A stretch of 64,000 nucleotides of DNA, from the NCBI GenBank assembly GCA_025667525.1, contig CM046878.1, forward strand, positions 578,378,868-578,442,867, written 5' to 3'. The DNA comes from Glebionis coronaria. Taxonomy: Eukaryota; Streptophyta; Magnoliopsida; Asterales; Asteraceae. Positions 10,601-23,105 of the stretch are shown here, piece after piece. The number at the start of each line of letters is the position of its first letter. Position 1 is the stretch's first letter. A model generated the notes under the pieces. It saw only the letters and a program-made list of their open reading frames with translations, did not search any database and was not told where the DNA came from. The position numbers were made by a program, and so were the translations under genes.

Positions 10601-11740
10601 TATGGACTCAAACAGGCACCGAAATAGTGGCATCAAAAATTTGATGAGGTTGTCTTGTCTAGTGGGTTTGTACTAAACCAGTCTGATAAGTGTGTATACT
10701 GCAAATTTGATAAATCTGGTAAAGGAGTTATCATTTGCTTGTATGTTGATGACATGTTGATCTTTGGAACTGATCAAGATCAAGTTGATAAAACCAAAGA
10801 GTTTTTGTCATCTAGTTTCTCCATGAAGGACATGGGGGAGGCTGATGTGATCCTTGGTATAAGGATCAAGCGGGTGGACAAGGGTATTATGATTACTCAA
10901 TCACATTACATTGAGAAAATACTCAAGAAGTTTAAATGTGATGATTGTTGTCCAGTTAGCACTCCTCTGGATCCTACCATCAAACTTATGCCTAATACAG
11001 GCAAGGCTGTAAATCAACTTGATTACTCAAGGGCAATTGGTTGCTTGATGTATGCTATGACAAGCACAAGACCAGATATTGCATATGCAGTGGGAAAATT
11101 GAGTAGGTACACTAGTAATCCTAGTACTCATCACTGGCATGCTATAATGCGGGTATTCAAGTACTTGAAGAAAACCATGGATTATGGTTTGCTTTATGTT
11201 GGGTTTCCTTCAGTTTTAGAAGGATATTCTGATGCTAGTTGGATAACTAATTCAGAAGATCATACTTCTACAACTGGTTGGGTATTTTTGCTTGGTGGAG
11301 GTGCCATCTCATGGGCTTCAAAGAAGCAAACTTGTATTACTGACTCAACAATGGAAGCTGAGTTTGTTGCTTTAGCTGCGGCTGGTAAAGAGGCAGATTG
11401 GTTGAGGAATCTGATATATGAGATTCCATTGTGGCCAAAACCAATTTCTCCTATTTCTATTCATTGTGATAGTACAGCCACTTTGGCTAAGGCATATTGT
11501 CAAATATACAATGGAAAGTCTAGACACTTAGGTGTTAGACATAGTATGGTTCGTGAGCTTATTACTACTGGAGTGATATCAGTGGATTTTGTTAGATCTC
11601 AACAAAACCTGGCGGATCACTTGACAAAAGGTTTAGCCCGAGACTTAGTGCACAAGTCGGCTATGTGGGTGGGTTTAGAGTCCATCAAAATTTCTAATGA
11701 TGAGATACCCAATTCCCTTCTAGCTAACGCTAGGAGCTGA
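7700..11740 (+). pseudogene. Copia gag-pol polyprotein with two in-frame stops
   Basis: One frame of 1347 codons from the ATG at 7700 to a TGA at 11738-11740, broken only by a TGA at 7883-7885 (residue 62) and a TAG at 10625-10627 (residue 976). Both look like single C-to-T changes. Domains: gag with UBN2-type helices, CCHC knuckle CWKCGKPGHFKRDC (255-268), protease DSGA (331-334), the pre-integrase HARLGH motif (about 466), and integrase with catalytic D, D and E near residues 523, 587 and 620. Reverse transcriptase has YVDD at 1015-1018, and RNase H contains DSTMEAEF (about 1215). The first stop cuts off all but 61 residues, and the second falls in the conserved reverse transcriptase just after YGLKQAPK. 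Length and order are typical of a Tnt1-like copia polyprotein. Confidence 0.95.
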
Positions 11741-12198
11741 ATTCAATGTGGAAAGCTCATTGTTAGTGATTGGAGCACAATCATATAATCATCCCAAGGT
11801 ATGTGCTCGGTTCTGCAGATTATGTTAGGTTGAAGTTTAACTTCTTAATAGTTCTTTTGAAAAATTGCATATGCAGGTGCAAGAATAAAAGGACTACCTA
11901 TGTGAGCATGGAGTTTTGCCGCTTCAGGAAGCTTTGGACTGGGTTTCTATATGCTCATTAAAGGATATGGACACATGGCTTGTAATAGTGTCAAGTTATA
12001 AACTTTAGAATGTTTAAGTAACTTATGTGTATATTATCTTCGGGTATTCATATGAATTGAAGGGTTCAATCCTTAGTGACACCCTGATATTCGAATTTCT
12101 GGAATGCGTAATATACTAAGTGAAAATTCAATCTTCGTGACATTTTCATTATGCATGAGTTTGGTTCTTTTGTGTATTTTAGTAAATCCGGGATTACA
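11741..12198 (+). other. 3' untranslated region of the copia element
   Basis: Between the polyprotein stop and the polypurine tract. No coding signal is recognised; a 63-codon open stretch at 11770-11961 shows no known motif. Confidence 0.5.
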
Positions 12199-12215
12199 CT
12201 AAAATGGGGGAGGAA
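12199..12215 (+). other. Polypurine tract of the copia element
   Basis: AAAATGGGGGAGGAA directly precedes the TG of the 3' LTR. This fits the primer for plus-strand DNA synthesis and fixes the element's orientation. Confidence 0.85.
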
Positions 12216-12777
12216 TGTTGGTAATTTTAGTGTTATCACATGTATTTTTGTGTAATTGTGTTTTTACTTAGAGACCAATGGCCTTAGACAAGCTTAGCTA
12301 AAGACGGGTTAGGAGGTGCGGAGTGCACGCTCGTCAAAGTTAGCTTGATATCGCCACGACCAAGATGCGGGGGTCAAGGGGGCCGCGCCCCCTTGCGGGG
12401 TCAAGGGGCAGAGCCCCTTGCTGGGGCCCCAAAACCTAAACGATTTTTACTAAACGGTATTAACGTTTCCTGCCTAAAAACCCAACAGTTGCGTCTTTTC
12501 TTAACCAACACGACAGTTGGAAAAAGAACTGTTAAACAGTTATTTTGTCTGGTTATCTTCACCAGGGCTTGGTTTCTTTTACAGTTAGAACATTCATAAC
12601 ATTCGTAAGTTGTTCTGATTGATTTCTCGTGCCTTAGATTTCAATTGCAATCTGTCTTATCCGATTGAAGATTTCGTGAACCCGAGGCATGTAGGGTCGA
12701 AATACTTTGATCTGAAAGTGATTACACGATTCAGATTGATATCCAGATTATAACCATTCACACACAAATTTCCTACA
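12216..12777 (+). repeat. 3' LTR of the copia element
   Basis: 562 bp, ending CCTACA. Nearly identical to the 5' LTR apart from an extra segment near 12482-12537 and a shorter GC-rich block. Confidence 0.92.
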
Positions 12778-12910
12778 TTCTCCCACTGAACTTGTTGGAT
12801 TCAAATTAAGAAAATTGATACCAATGAAGGTCATCCATAAATTAGAAAGCTCTTGAAAGTTGGTTACTTGAAAGATCAAGATAATATATGTTGGTGAGCT
12901 TTTCCAAGCT
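12778..12910 (-). pseudogene. Decayed second RLP copy, continuation
   Basis: Resumes exactly where 7144 stopped: colinear with about 1066-1190 of the intact RLP gene (shared CCCACTGAACTTGTTGGATTC). Similarity fades at about 12905, so the 5' half of this copy has been lost. Confidence 0.85.
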
Positions 12911-13129
12911 AGAAAACACCATACTTAGTTTAGGAAGTTCTTTTGGAACATTCATTTTTACAAGATATAAGGAAGTAATAGAATCTTTAGAGCTCAAGGA
13001 GCTCTTTTACACAAACACTAGTTCAGTGGAAATTTCTTTTTGTGGAATGAACTTAGTTTAAAAATCAAGGGACAATTAATTAAGAGCATTATAATCAACT
13101 GGTTTAATATTAACCTTTATTTTCTCACT
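12911..13129. other. Junction DNA between RLP remnant and old copia gag
   Basis: Nothing recognised. It matches neither the RLP gene nor a copia gag by eye. Confidence 0.4.
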
Positions 13130-14619
13130 TAATTCTCCTTTTGTTTTAAATTAATTTTTGACCGACTCTCTTTAGCAAGCATAATTGTTTTTTAGAATCA
13201 CACATATCAATAGTATTGACAATCATGCTAAAGCTTCTTAGCAAGTCTGAGTTCAATCTGCTGAGCATGCCTAAGATAATAAGGATTTCGATAACCAAGA
13301 GCTTGATGACCTGTATTATTGTAGTATTGTAGTGGTGTTGTTAACATGCGTAAAACGTGGATGGAATGATATTGTTTAACAAACTTGTTGGCTAACCCTT
13401 TAACCTTTTTGTCAACGTTAATTTCATTTACAATTGTCTTTGACTCGAGTGTTTCCAAATCATTTTTTAGATTATTGAAATTATTTGCTAAAGACTCCTT
13501 TTCTTTAAGATTATTGGAAAGAGTTTCTTTAAGGTTTTCAATCTACTTAAGATGTGCTTCTTTTTCTATTCTGAAATCATCAAATTCTGAATATTTCATT
13601 TTATTCGTATTTTTAATTTCTTCTAAAGTTTTTACATTTTCCTTATGCACGACTGGCTCAATAGATAGAGGGTTATTAAAACTTAAGGTGTCATGGAAAA
13701 TGGTATTCATTTGATTTATAACAAACACATGTATCACTATCTCATCACGTTGAGCAGAAGCCGACATATCTTGAATAGTTGTAGGTTGGCTTTCACTCAG
13801 ATGTTATGAATGTAGAATGATATTTCTGTCATTATTTGTTCCATCATCTAAGCTAGTACCCACATGATTTTGTTCGAGATACCTAAACTCATTCCCAACA
13901 TGATGTGATTCAATATGTTAGAGTATTTTTAGTGATTGATACCTCATGAATAACTTAGGAACCATAGTATCATAAGTTAGCCATGAGAACACCTTTCGTA
14001 ATGCTAACATCATTGCAATCTGAGTCATATGCATCAATATTATTGGCTTGATAAGCAGCATTAGAGTGAGGGCTGTCTGAATGGCTTTATTTTCTACAAC
14101 ACCTAGGTCTACTAGAAAGGATAACTCTGCTCGTCCAAATATGACCATTTGCTTGAGATTCAACCAATAACACCTAATCCTTGAACCAAGAAGCATCCCT
14201 TTTCCTCTTAGGCTGAGTACACTGTTTAGCCCTATGACATTTTCCCTTGCAATTCAAACAAAGCATAGTCTTTGGTTTTCCAGTATAGTTTCCGCTTACA
14301 CTAGCAGTGTAGGTTCGTGTTCCTAATGAATTCTATCTCCCTTAAAGAGATTACACCGTAACCCTTCCGTCCTGAATTATAGCTTGTAAACGAGGATTTG
14401 ATGAAGTCCTTAGCTGATTGTTTGTTATGGGAAGTCCTCGATGTGTGACGACAATAGACAGGTAGGCAGTAAGGTCTTGAGTACATCAATGTGGATATCT
14501 CCTTACTAGAACACTGACACACGAATTTCAGGAATTGCATTACTAAAGTTGCATTGTGATTGTTGTTTAACCATTGTAGGAAGATACCTAGTTTGAGGAG
14601 TGGTGTATTGATGAACATA
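13130..14619 (-). pseudogene. Old copia gag, C-terminal half
   Basis: Broken minus-strand frames carry recognisable pieces in copia-gag order: a CCHC knuckle CLNCKGKCHRAKQC (14219-14260) followed by a basic run and SWFKD, then RAELSFLVDLGVVENKA (about 14090-14135), an acidic coiled-coil-like part (13543-13767), and the end motif QALGYRNPYYLRHAQQ (about 13240-13300). Several stops and frame changes are present. It is the continuation of the gag at 36843-37710, separated by the insertion of tower A. The family is common in sunflower-family genomes (from memory). Confidence 0.8.
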
Positions 14620-15094
14620 TGTTGGGCCAATTTAGAGCCTTAATTGTCCCTGTACGGATATGAATGTAATATATCCTAAGTAGTTTATAGGTCGGTAAAC
14701 TTAACAAATTTCATCAAGCCATCCTCAAGATGTTCTTAGAACTCAAGATACTCTTTCACCCCTGAGGCGGATCTCAGCCCGTGAAGAAAAGAACCAAGAT
14801 CAGGATGATGGAGTTAGTGAGTGATAACAATAACTAACTAACTCCCTGAAGACCATCTCTGAATCAGAAGACCTAAAGTACTAATACTGAAGTAATTAGT
14901 GGGAACTTCCTTATGGTGCAAAAGGAAGAATAAAAAGTGCCAGGTGGTTACTTACCTTTATTTAAGCTTCCAAAGGAAGCTTCACATCCCACTATATATA
15001 TGTGGTCTCATTGTTTAGAGAGGTCAAGGATTCCTAGCCATAAAAACACACAATGTAATATCTTAGTGGATAGGGTTCTCCTCCCATTGGTTCT
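14620..15094 (+). repeat. 5' LTR of the short-interior element, first part
   Basis: Aligns with 36141-36611 (shared start TGTTGGGCCAATTTAGAGCC). It breaks at GGTTCT, where the Tat element begins. Confidence 0.88.
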
Positions 15095-15673
15095 TGATGA
15101 CGTATTGCCCCTAATCAGGCTAGATAGTCCGACTCACGGGTACTATCCATATCCACCAGGAATAGATTAATGCTCATGCGATGTGCGCGCAGCTAGGAGG
15201 CCTGGTAAGCCGCTATCGCACATGCGGTTAATTACTTAACCAATGTCCTCGTCGCAGTGCGACATGATCAGACATAATATAATCTATCATATAGATATAT
15301 TCACATAAGAGAAAGAGATTTACACTTACCTTAGTTACACGATAAGGATCAAGCTATTTTAATTCATTATCTCTTCCTTAGGCTGCAAGAACAGGAAGCC
15401 CAGCCTGGACTCTCTCGGATATAAAAGGAACCTCTATGGTTCCACAATGGTAAGATACACACAATACCCTAAATACTATTCACTCAACTCGATTACTTAC
15501 TATCACGCTGGAGTCTAATCGTGGGTCACAAACCCACGGTAAGCCTAACGGTGTCTGTTTAGTGCGCAGGGTCCTTAAAGCAAGTTTCACTTGGTGCAAG
15601 AGCCAGAGTCCACAAGACCCCGAATTAAGCCTAATTCGGGTCAAGCTCGGTCCATCCAACTTTTGTATCAACA
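15095..15673 (+). repeat. 5' LTR of the Tat-type element
   Basis: 579 bp, aligns throughout with 34795-35372. A TATA box TATAAAAG lies at 15420-15427 (35120-35128 in the other LTR). Confidence 0.92.
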
Positions 15674-15675
15674 AG

Positions 15676-15693
15676 TTGGCACCGTCCGTGGGG
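15676..15693 (+). other. Primer-binding site of the Tat-type element
   Basis: TTGGCACCGTCCGTGGGG starts two bases after the LTR. This is the kind of primer site seen in Tat/Athila elements, which use a tRNA other than initiator Met. I cannot name the tRNA from sequence alone. Confidence 0.7.
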
Positions 15694-15959
15694 CCATACA
15701 CTAAGTTCTAAAGTAATGACGAAAAGAGGCGCAAACCCGCCCCACCAAAGGGGGGAATCAAGAAGCCAACAGGTCCATACTCAACCTTTAAACCTAATAA
15801 CCCAGGTCGTGGAGGGAAGGGACTGCAGGTATCTTTCTCTCCACTAGTCACCTCTATCCCACAGACAGTTGGGGATGCATCGTCCTCTCGGGAGATCCTT
15901 GATCAAGGACACAAGGACGCTCTGGACACAAGGGCTGTGATAGATCCGCGAACTGAGAC

Positions 15960-18291
15960 GGGAATTCCCCCCTCGACGAAGCAGAGTATGAGCGACTAAG
16001 TCGCAGAAAACTACGAGGCTTTGTTCCCATTCATGAGGGCGCAGATGTAGGAGAATCCAACAAGAGATCTTCGGATCAGTCTAGACTTCGATAAAGAACT
16101 TAAGTTTATGGAACGGTCAAGACCTAACAAGGAAGCTAGAAAGGAAAAGAAAAAGAAAGAAAGAATGACCAAGATCCCAACATCTCCTTTGGATGTGCCT
16201 CTCATTGAAGACGCATCGTCCTCAGACAGTTCTAAGAACCCAAAAGGAGAGGACAGTTTCATTATGCCAGTCAATAACCATCGGCGCACAAACGTGAAAG
16301 ACATATTAGGGCCCGACACTTCCGGTAGAGGGAGCGCCCTTGATAGATTGGGCCCCTTAGAAAAAGATTTATCTCAGGTTTTGCAAGGTCAGGAAAGAAA
16401 TAGGAACACAGGAAAGGAGAGCAGAAGGGATTCCTCAAGCCAGAACTCCTCTGACTCTAACTACAGCGATCGCCATCCTCGTCATAAAAGGGTCGCTCTT
16501 TCGTCCACTGAGGATTCTGATTCTTCAGACTACGACAGAAAACGCCGTAGGGCGCCTAAAAAGCCAAGGATACGTAGCGAAGATGAGTGGACCCTCCCAT
16601 GGCGACGAGAGAAAGGAAGTGCGTGTTCAGAATGCATAACTACTTTCAAAGATAACAAAAAGAGACACATGCCGTCCAATGTCAAAACCTACGACGGTAC
16701 GATGAATCTAGATGATCACTTAAAAGTTTTCAAATCTCAAACAGGGATAGAACAATGGCCAGAAGCCGTATGGTGCCACATGTTCAACTCAACGCTTATC
16801 GGGAATGCCTGGACATGGTTCGACCGCCTTCTACTTAGGAGCATTAATGGGTTCGAAGAGCTTAGGAGAGCATTCAGAAGAAACTATGTGCAACAAAAAA
16901 AGTACGACAAAAGCACTGTCTCACTTGCAAGACTAAAATAGAGGCACAAAGGAAGTCTTGAAGACTTCATGGAGCGCTTCAAATCTGAATTCAACCAGAT
17001 CAAGGATTGCCTGGAAATTCTTAAAATTTCTGGATTTCTTGCGGGCATCACTAACCCGAACCTAATAAAGAAATTAAATGACAGAACCCCCTCAACATTT
17101 GTTGGGGTAATAAAGAAGGTCCGAGCATTTATTTAGGGCGAGACCGCATCAGCGGATAGCAGGCAGATGACATCAGGCTATAAATACCAAGACCGGCCCA
17201 AGAAACAGTCGTATGGGCAAAACATCAGTCGCACTCTGGACTTCCAAGGCACAACGAAGCAAGGGCGCAATAACAACAATGGCAAGTTTACCCCGCTGCA
17301 AAAGACCTCCAGGGAGATATTTTTATTAGAGTGTGCAGGCTTTCCAAAGCCTAGCCCAATGATGGGACCAGCAAACAAACAGGATAACACAAAGCATTGT
17401 GAAAACCATGACGATAAAGGACATGCTACTGATGAGTGCATCCAACTTAAAAGGCATATTTAGAGCCTGGTCAAAGCAGGGAAGTTAAGCCACCTGATAA
17501 GAGACTAGAGGAAGAGCACAAACATGAAGAAAATTGAAGCGAAAAAGCAGAAAGATAAGCCCATAACCATTTACATGGTGGTAAGGGAAAGGTCTTTTAT
17601 GCAAAGGAAAACGATCGCGAAATTTTCGCGCGATAAGGAGATAACATTCCCTATTCTTTCAGAGATGGACTATAGAGTTGGTTCATTGACTATTGACATA
17701 GCCCTCGGGGACCATGCTATAGAAGGCATGTGCGTTGATGGAGGGTTGGCAACGAACATATTAAATGAATATTGTTTCGCCCAACTACTGTTGGTAATAC
17801 AGAAGGAGCTGAAAGACACCACAAAAATCCTCACATGGTTTAACGATGATAAAACCCGACCACTGGGACACCTCTACACACAGGTAACTATTGGAGGTAC
17901 AGGTCACTCGACAACGGTGTGGATGGATTTCATGGTTGTGCGATCTCAATCATCGTACAATGGGATAATTGGACAACCAATACTAAAAACACTGTAAGCG
18001 GTACCTTCCAAGGCACCTGGTATGTTAAAATTCCCAGTGCAGGACGGAATGATCACCATCCGCATCATAGATACGCTCGAAGGGGGTAGTAGCACTTCAA
18101 GCCACAACGCAAAAAGGAAGAACGCAGATTGGAGTCAGCGCAACACGGAATCTAGCTCACTAATGAAGAGAAGAATATGCATCTTAGAGGCTTCCCATGC
18201 TAAAAGCATATTTGTGCGCGAGGGCACACCGTCGGGGATCCCATGGGTTCTCTTTGCGACAGGCTTCGCAGGAGAGGGGGACCAGATGTAG
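15960..18291 (+). pseudogene. Tat-type gag and protease, one frame with stops
   Basis: Pieces at 16108-16941, 17167-17463, 17524-17997 and 18022-18291 all share one frame, which can be followed back to about 15960. The breaks are stop codons, not frameshifts. The gag has a basic, Ser/Asp-rich N-terminus, then the Retrotrans_gag core (KTYDGTMNLDDHLKVFKSQT, WTWFDRLL, FRRNYVQQKKYDKS). A stop at 16939-16941 is followed in frame by GSLEDFMERFKSEFNQI. The protease region (17524-17997) has VDGGLATNI where an active retropepsin would have D-S/T-G, so the active site is also changed. The gene cannot make a working polyprotein. Confidence 0.85.
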
Positions 18292-18533
18292 GCTTTATCC
18301 TCATAAATCAGGGCGATATAAAAATTACCTACGCACTACTGTTAGACTTCCCCACAACTAGCATGGAAGTAGATTATGAAGCCCTCATAGCCGGTCTAAG
18401 ATTGGTACTCAGAATGGGTATGAAAAGCCTAGTTGCCTACACATACAACCCTCTGGTGGCGAGCAGGGTCACGGGGTCATACGAGCCACAAGGACATATA
18501 CTAATACAATACACAGAGAAAGTAAGTACATAA
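18243..18533 (+). pseudogene. Tat-type RNase H fragment
   Basis: In another frame from the protease. GFILINQGD, ITYALLLDF, EVDYEALIAGLRL and VTGSYEPQGHIL fit a Tat-lineage RNase H, including the usual N-EAEYEAL-like helix (here VDYEAL). It follows the protease almost directly, so the reverse transcriptase that normally lies between them is deleted. Confidence 0.8.
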
Positions 18534-18556
18534 CCAGGCAGTTCGCAGAGTTTTCT

Positions 18557-19054
18557 ATGCAAAAAGTCTCAAAAGAACATGACGAAATCTCAGCTGACAT
18601 GGATCAGTTATCAATCCTAAACATGGATAAACCTCCTAGTCACTTACTAGTTGATTTTATCTTACACAAAAGCATAAACGCGAATCTTGAGGTGCAAACT
18701 TGGATGAAGCCTATTCAAGAGTTCTTGACACATAATACATTACCAAGCAATACAAGGAAGGCTAGGAAATTGCAAGTGAGAGCTAGGCGCTTCAAGGTCA
18801 TCAGGGGAACAATGTACCGACAATCAAGTAATGGGCGAACACTACAATGTCTAGCGACAGAGCAAGAACGGGTGGCCATGGAAGCCACACATACAAGGGC
18901 ATGCCCATGTGGTCCAATAGCTGTGGTTGATGAGATTACTCGCTCATGGTATTTTTGGCCATTTATGCATAAGGATGTTCGTAAAAGGGTGGTGCGATGT
19001 CTGCGATGTCAGACATACTCGGGTCGTAGGAAAACTCCTACCATGATCACTTAG
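18557..19054 (+). pseudogene. Tat-type integrase N-terminal (zinc-binding) fragment
   Basis: 165 codons. RARRFKVIRGTMYRQS begins the usual pre-integrase segment, and H-X-RACPCG with RSWYFWPFMHKDVRKRVVRC-LRC resembles the HHCC zinc-binding domain. A stop follows at 19054, and no DDE integrase core is seen downstream. The N-terminal part reads as the linker from RNase H. Confidence 0.8.
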
Positions 19055-20175
19055 CCACCCTCAATAGAAGGCTCGGGGGAAATGGAATCCTCTCAAGACT
19101 CGAACACACTATTGGTTCTCTAACCACATCGATAAGGAACATGGCGCAAAGGGTAGCGTCAATACTCCCATCTCAAGGTAACCACTTTCAACAACGCAGA
19201 GGAACCATCGTTCCTTCAACCAGGATAATTGCTCGCGCTATGCGACAATAGGATCATGGGAATAGACTATCGGCATCGCGAAGGAAGCAGCATCGTGGTA
19301 AAGGAAACAACGGACTCTCAGTGGCCAGGATGAACGTGGATAGCTATGCGTGTTCGATAGCCAGTCCCGCGAAAAGTGACTCAAGAGACAGCCAAGACTT
19401 TAGGCGATATTCTTCCTAAGATGTCGCATCATTAGCATGAATCATTCCCATGGCTATTGCAAGCCCCCAATAAAGATCCGTGTAATTTTTATTTTTTCAA
19501 TTGTTTTAGGATGTCCCCTTTCATGTTATTTGTTTCAGCATTTATAAAAGTGTTAATAAAACACTGCGGTTCCTAGCTAGCTCTACAATCCAAACTATTT
19601 CTATTTTTTTTTATCTTTTATGCGTAAGAGTATTTTTTCTTTTTTGAAAATACACAACTTTGGCCCACTGGTGTACATGTACAATAAAACGTTTCCAGGT
19701 GAAATAAGAGGAGTAAGTTTACCCTACTAATTAAAATTGTCACATAAGAGGGATGCACCCCTAGTGGCGTCGGATCAGGTATCCTTTGTTAGACAGCTTA
19801 CCACAAGACGTTGTAGTAAGTGTAGCATTCCTCATACTTTATGACGGATATGCACAAGACACAGTGTGCACGCGTAACAAACATATCATTATCTATGATG
19901 TCGCTTATGGTAGTGGTGGCTGGTCCACACGTAATGAACTTTCAGCTCACCCATTGGTTCAGAGTCACACTCCAATGAATATACTCATAAACAGACGCTC
20001 TCTCTCACAATCTCAGGCGTGGGTGCAGAAACCTAGGCATATATATAAACATGAACATAGTGTTGGGCGATGTGTGCTTCTAAATACACATGTCGCTATA
20101 AACATTATACAGGTACTTAGTTTACAAATTAATATACATAGTTACAACATAGCGTGTAGTCAAGAAAAATGCCTT
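19055..20175. other. Non-coding part of the Tat-type element
   Basis: No retroviral domain is recognised. The integrase core expected here is absent. An open stretch at 19786-20181 shows no known motif. Confidence 0.5.
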
Positions 20176-20309
20176 CTATAGAAGATCACTCACTGACAGC
20201 GACCTCTTTAACTTTCGATGCGATGGGTTAAGGGATGCACGGTGTTGTACCCACGCCTCCTTCATATACTGCAGCACGCGCGTTTGATATACATCGATGG
20301 CAGGCAGAC
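20176..20309 (-). pseudogene. Antisense Tat gene, C-terminal end
   Basis: With the chromovirus and one CAGAC copy set aside, the minus-strand frame at about 31964-32050 (RSDGVPVSL) runs on here in frame for about 44 codons, to a TAG at 20176-20178. It is basic and Ser/Leu-rich at its end. This places the chromovirus insertion inside the antisense gene. Confidence 0.7.
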
Positions 20310-23105
20310 TGTAACACCCCCACAATTGCTATGCGCAGCGGAACTACAACAATGGGTGCTACACAGTATTCATTGCACACAAGATATATCAAACGACGCT
20401 AAAAAGACGTCGACTTAAAACTTAAATTTAAAATTGTTAGATGATACATGTCCACAGTTTTTCCAACCCCAAATAGTGCACAGAGTTTAGCGTTTTCGGT
20501 CCCCATGAATCTCAACCCAAAACTTCAGTTTTACAACAACATAACATTAAACTTAAAAATTGTTTAAGTAGAAAAGGAGGGAAAAACAAGCGGACAGCAA
20601 GCCGTACACACAACATCCATCCCATGCATGCTCCATCCTACACCTCAGCGGTTACCTGAAACACATGCCAAAAATTTGGTCAACGAAAACGTTGAGTGGA
20701 ATTCATAGGTTTTACAATCCATTTGAACGTATATATAGTAAAAACCATTCGTGATCATTTATAGTCTTGTCGATCAAACAAACTATAATCAGGATACTGA
20801 CAATTGTGTTTAAGCTCATGACACTAATCCGTTAACTCAATCACCCGCGTAATAATACCGGCGTAATTCAGATGAAACCAGTGCCCCTTCTAAAGGCATC
20901 AGTTGCAATTATACCTTATTTCTCATACAAAATAATCTACCGCAGAACTTACTATAAGTACAGCTTCTCGGCTAGCATTGGGTCGTTAACCCCGTAGTAC
21001 TACAAATTGCATAAGCGGCTATTTCCCCCTACTCGAGGGCAGGACAATAGTTAATAGTTCATGATTTTAGGGACTTTTGCAACTTTGGTACTCAACACAA
21101 TTTCTAAGGCAACTTTCGGGTCTAACAATCATTCATGATATACGTTCCTTTTAAAAACTAGCATGCATTTCCCTCGCGGGTAAAACAATTTGAAATAAGT
21201 ATAAGCGAGGCTATAAATTCACACCTTATATCTTAAGTAGTCGGTAGTTCGAGGGATGATCACTGACGATGTTACGGATGCCCGGTTAAATCAACACCTA
21301 TCACAAATAACGCGTAATGAGTAATCTCATTTAAATACTTTACGGTACTGTATAAATACATATATAATAGTCACTTAGGACAAGTATAACTCACGCCAAA
21401 AACAAAAACAACAAGTATCACTCATTTTATTCCAATTGTTCTCACTACTTACGTTGTCCATTTTTACCCATTCTCGCCGGTACTCGACTAAAGTACGGGC
21501 TGTTTTACCTTATTAAACCACACTTATAAAATTTGACAAAATTTCCAAAAATCCTATAAGACCTGTAGATAACATGTTTTTAAGCCCAATAAAAGTTTTT
21601 ACTTTTACGACCCGTTACGCAACTCATTTCCACGACTACATTTTACGGGCTGAAATTGCGCTTCGACCAATTTTGACCTCTTTGACCTATATGAAAAATG
21701 CCTTTGACTTCTTTGACTCATAAGTCAACATATAGACTCATTTGTACAGGTTAGGGACCAAATTTTGACCCTTGACCATTTACCAATTTATACTTGTGAC
21801 CCTCGGGATTTGACTAAAACTTTGCACAAATTCGGATTATGAAAGTCCTCGTCTCCCGTACCCGATCTTTAAAATGTCATAACTTTTAGCTCGTTTTGAG
21901 TCACGGGCTCCACCTTATACCAAATTAAAGCTAGAAAGATCCTCTATCACTATATTTAGTTTTCAAGACCTGGAACAAAAATCATTTTTATGAAATGGAC
22001 CAAATGTTTCTGCCTAAAAATGACCATACCAAAAACGCACTTAGGCTCGATTCCAAGCCTTCTAACCACCACTAAACATCATCCTAAGCCTTCCCAAACA
22101 TATCCTAACATCAATTTTCAGTCCTACCCCTATTGATCAACCAAACTCAAAATCAAGAATCAAAGAAAATGAACATGCAACCACTAACACCTATGTAAAA
22201 CACCCTTAAACATCAAACCAAACACAAGAATAACATGCAAAATCAACAACCACCATGGCTCCCCAAACACCCCCATTGCCGTGGGGTTTGGGTGACCAAA
22301 TCACCACAACCAAATTAATTTTGGTGGGTTTTCTTGGTGTTTATACTTCCATAACACTTAAAATCAACATGCATTAGCTCATTTAGCCTCAAAAACGAAT
22401 TTGGATCATATGGAAAAATCTTGGAAAATTTTTGTCAATACATGTGGGATTTGAGCACATGAATGTGTAGGGAATGACCAAACTAGATGTGGTCTTACCT
22501 TGGATTTTTGAAAAATCAAGTGGAAAAAGATTTTTGGTGAATTTTTGGGTGGTCTAGGGGTGTCCGTCGGTTTGAGAGAGAGAGGAGGGAGAGAGAGCTC
22601 AAATTTTGGTGAAAGTGTTGTGTGTGTTTGTGTTTATGACAATTTTGGCCTTTTTGGTGGGTTGGGAGGGGCCTTTGTGCAATTTCTAGCTTCTTTTGTC
22701 CTTAAATGAAAAACGTCCTCAAAACTTTGCGGGTTCGACTCATTTGTCAATTTTGAAAATTTTACGGGAGTCGGAAATCTTCCCGAACACTCCAAAATAT
22801 TTTTGGGATACTTTAAATGTACTCGGAAGGCTATAAAACTCACCCGACTCAACTTAACACGAACCGTAAATAAAATTCTCGAAAAATTACATTATCGATA
22901 AATCGTCAAAAATTATATGAAATTGGGCATCCCTCGGGATCGTAATCGTCATCGTCCTTCTTAAAACGTCAAACGTAAAAATTATAACCTCGAACATCGG
23001 CTTTAACCAAAATACTTATAAGTATAGAAATTAAAATTTATTAAAAATTTCAAAAATTAGCGTAATTTAGGGTATCGTTAATGACCTCGATTCTAGGGTG
23101 TCACA
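20310..23105 (-). repeat. 3' LTR of the chromovirus
   Basis: 2796 bp. It includes a GA-rich run near 22572-22598. A 72-codon open frame at 22634-22852 recurs in the other LTR but has no recognised motif and a changed last residue, so I do not call it a gene. Confidence 0.95.

Larger units (their letters stand above)
7145..12777 (+). mobile_element. Full-length Ty1/copia element inserted in the RLP pseudogene
   Basis: LTRs of 527 and 562 bp (TGTTGG...CCTACA) flank one gag-pol frame. Flanking bases are TTCTA on the left and TTCTC on the right. If the LTR is taken to start one base earlier, the flanks are a perfect ATTCT duplication. The flanks join the two halves of the decayed RLP copy, so the target is clear. 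A purine-rich tract precedes the 3' LTR. The domain order protease, integrase, reverse transcriptase, RNase H is that of copia elements. Two stop codons inactivate the polyprotein, so the copy is not autonomous. Confidence 0.95.

Noticed and set aside
16011..16319. 102-codon minus-strand frame in the Tat gag
   Set aside because: Hydrophobic only because it is the complement of a Lys/Ser-rich gag stretch.
22634..22852. 72-codon open frame in the chromovirus LTR, repeated at 31487-31705
   Set aside because: Conserved only because the LTRs are near-identical copies. No motif, and one copy differs at its end. Not called a gene.
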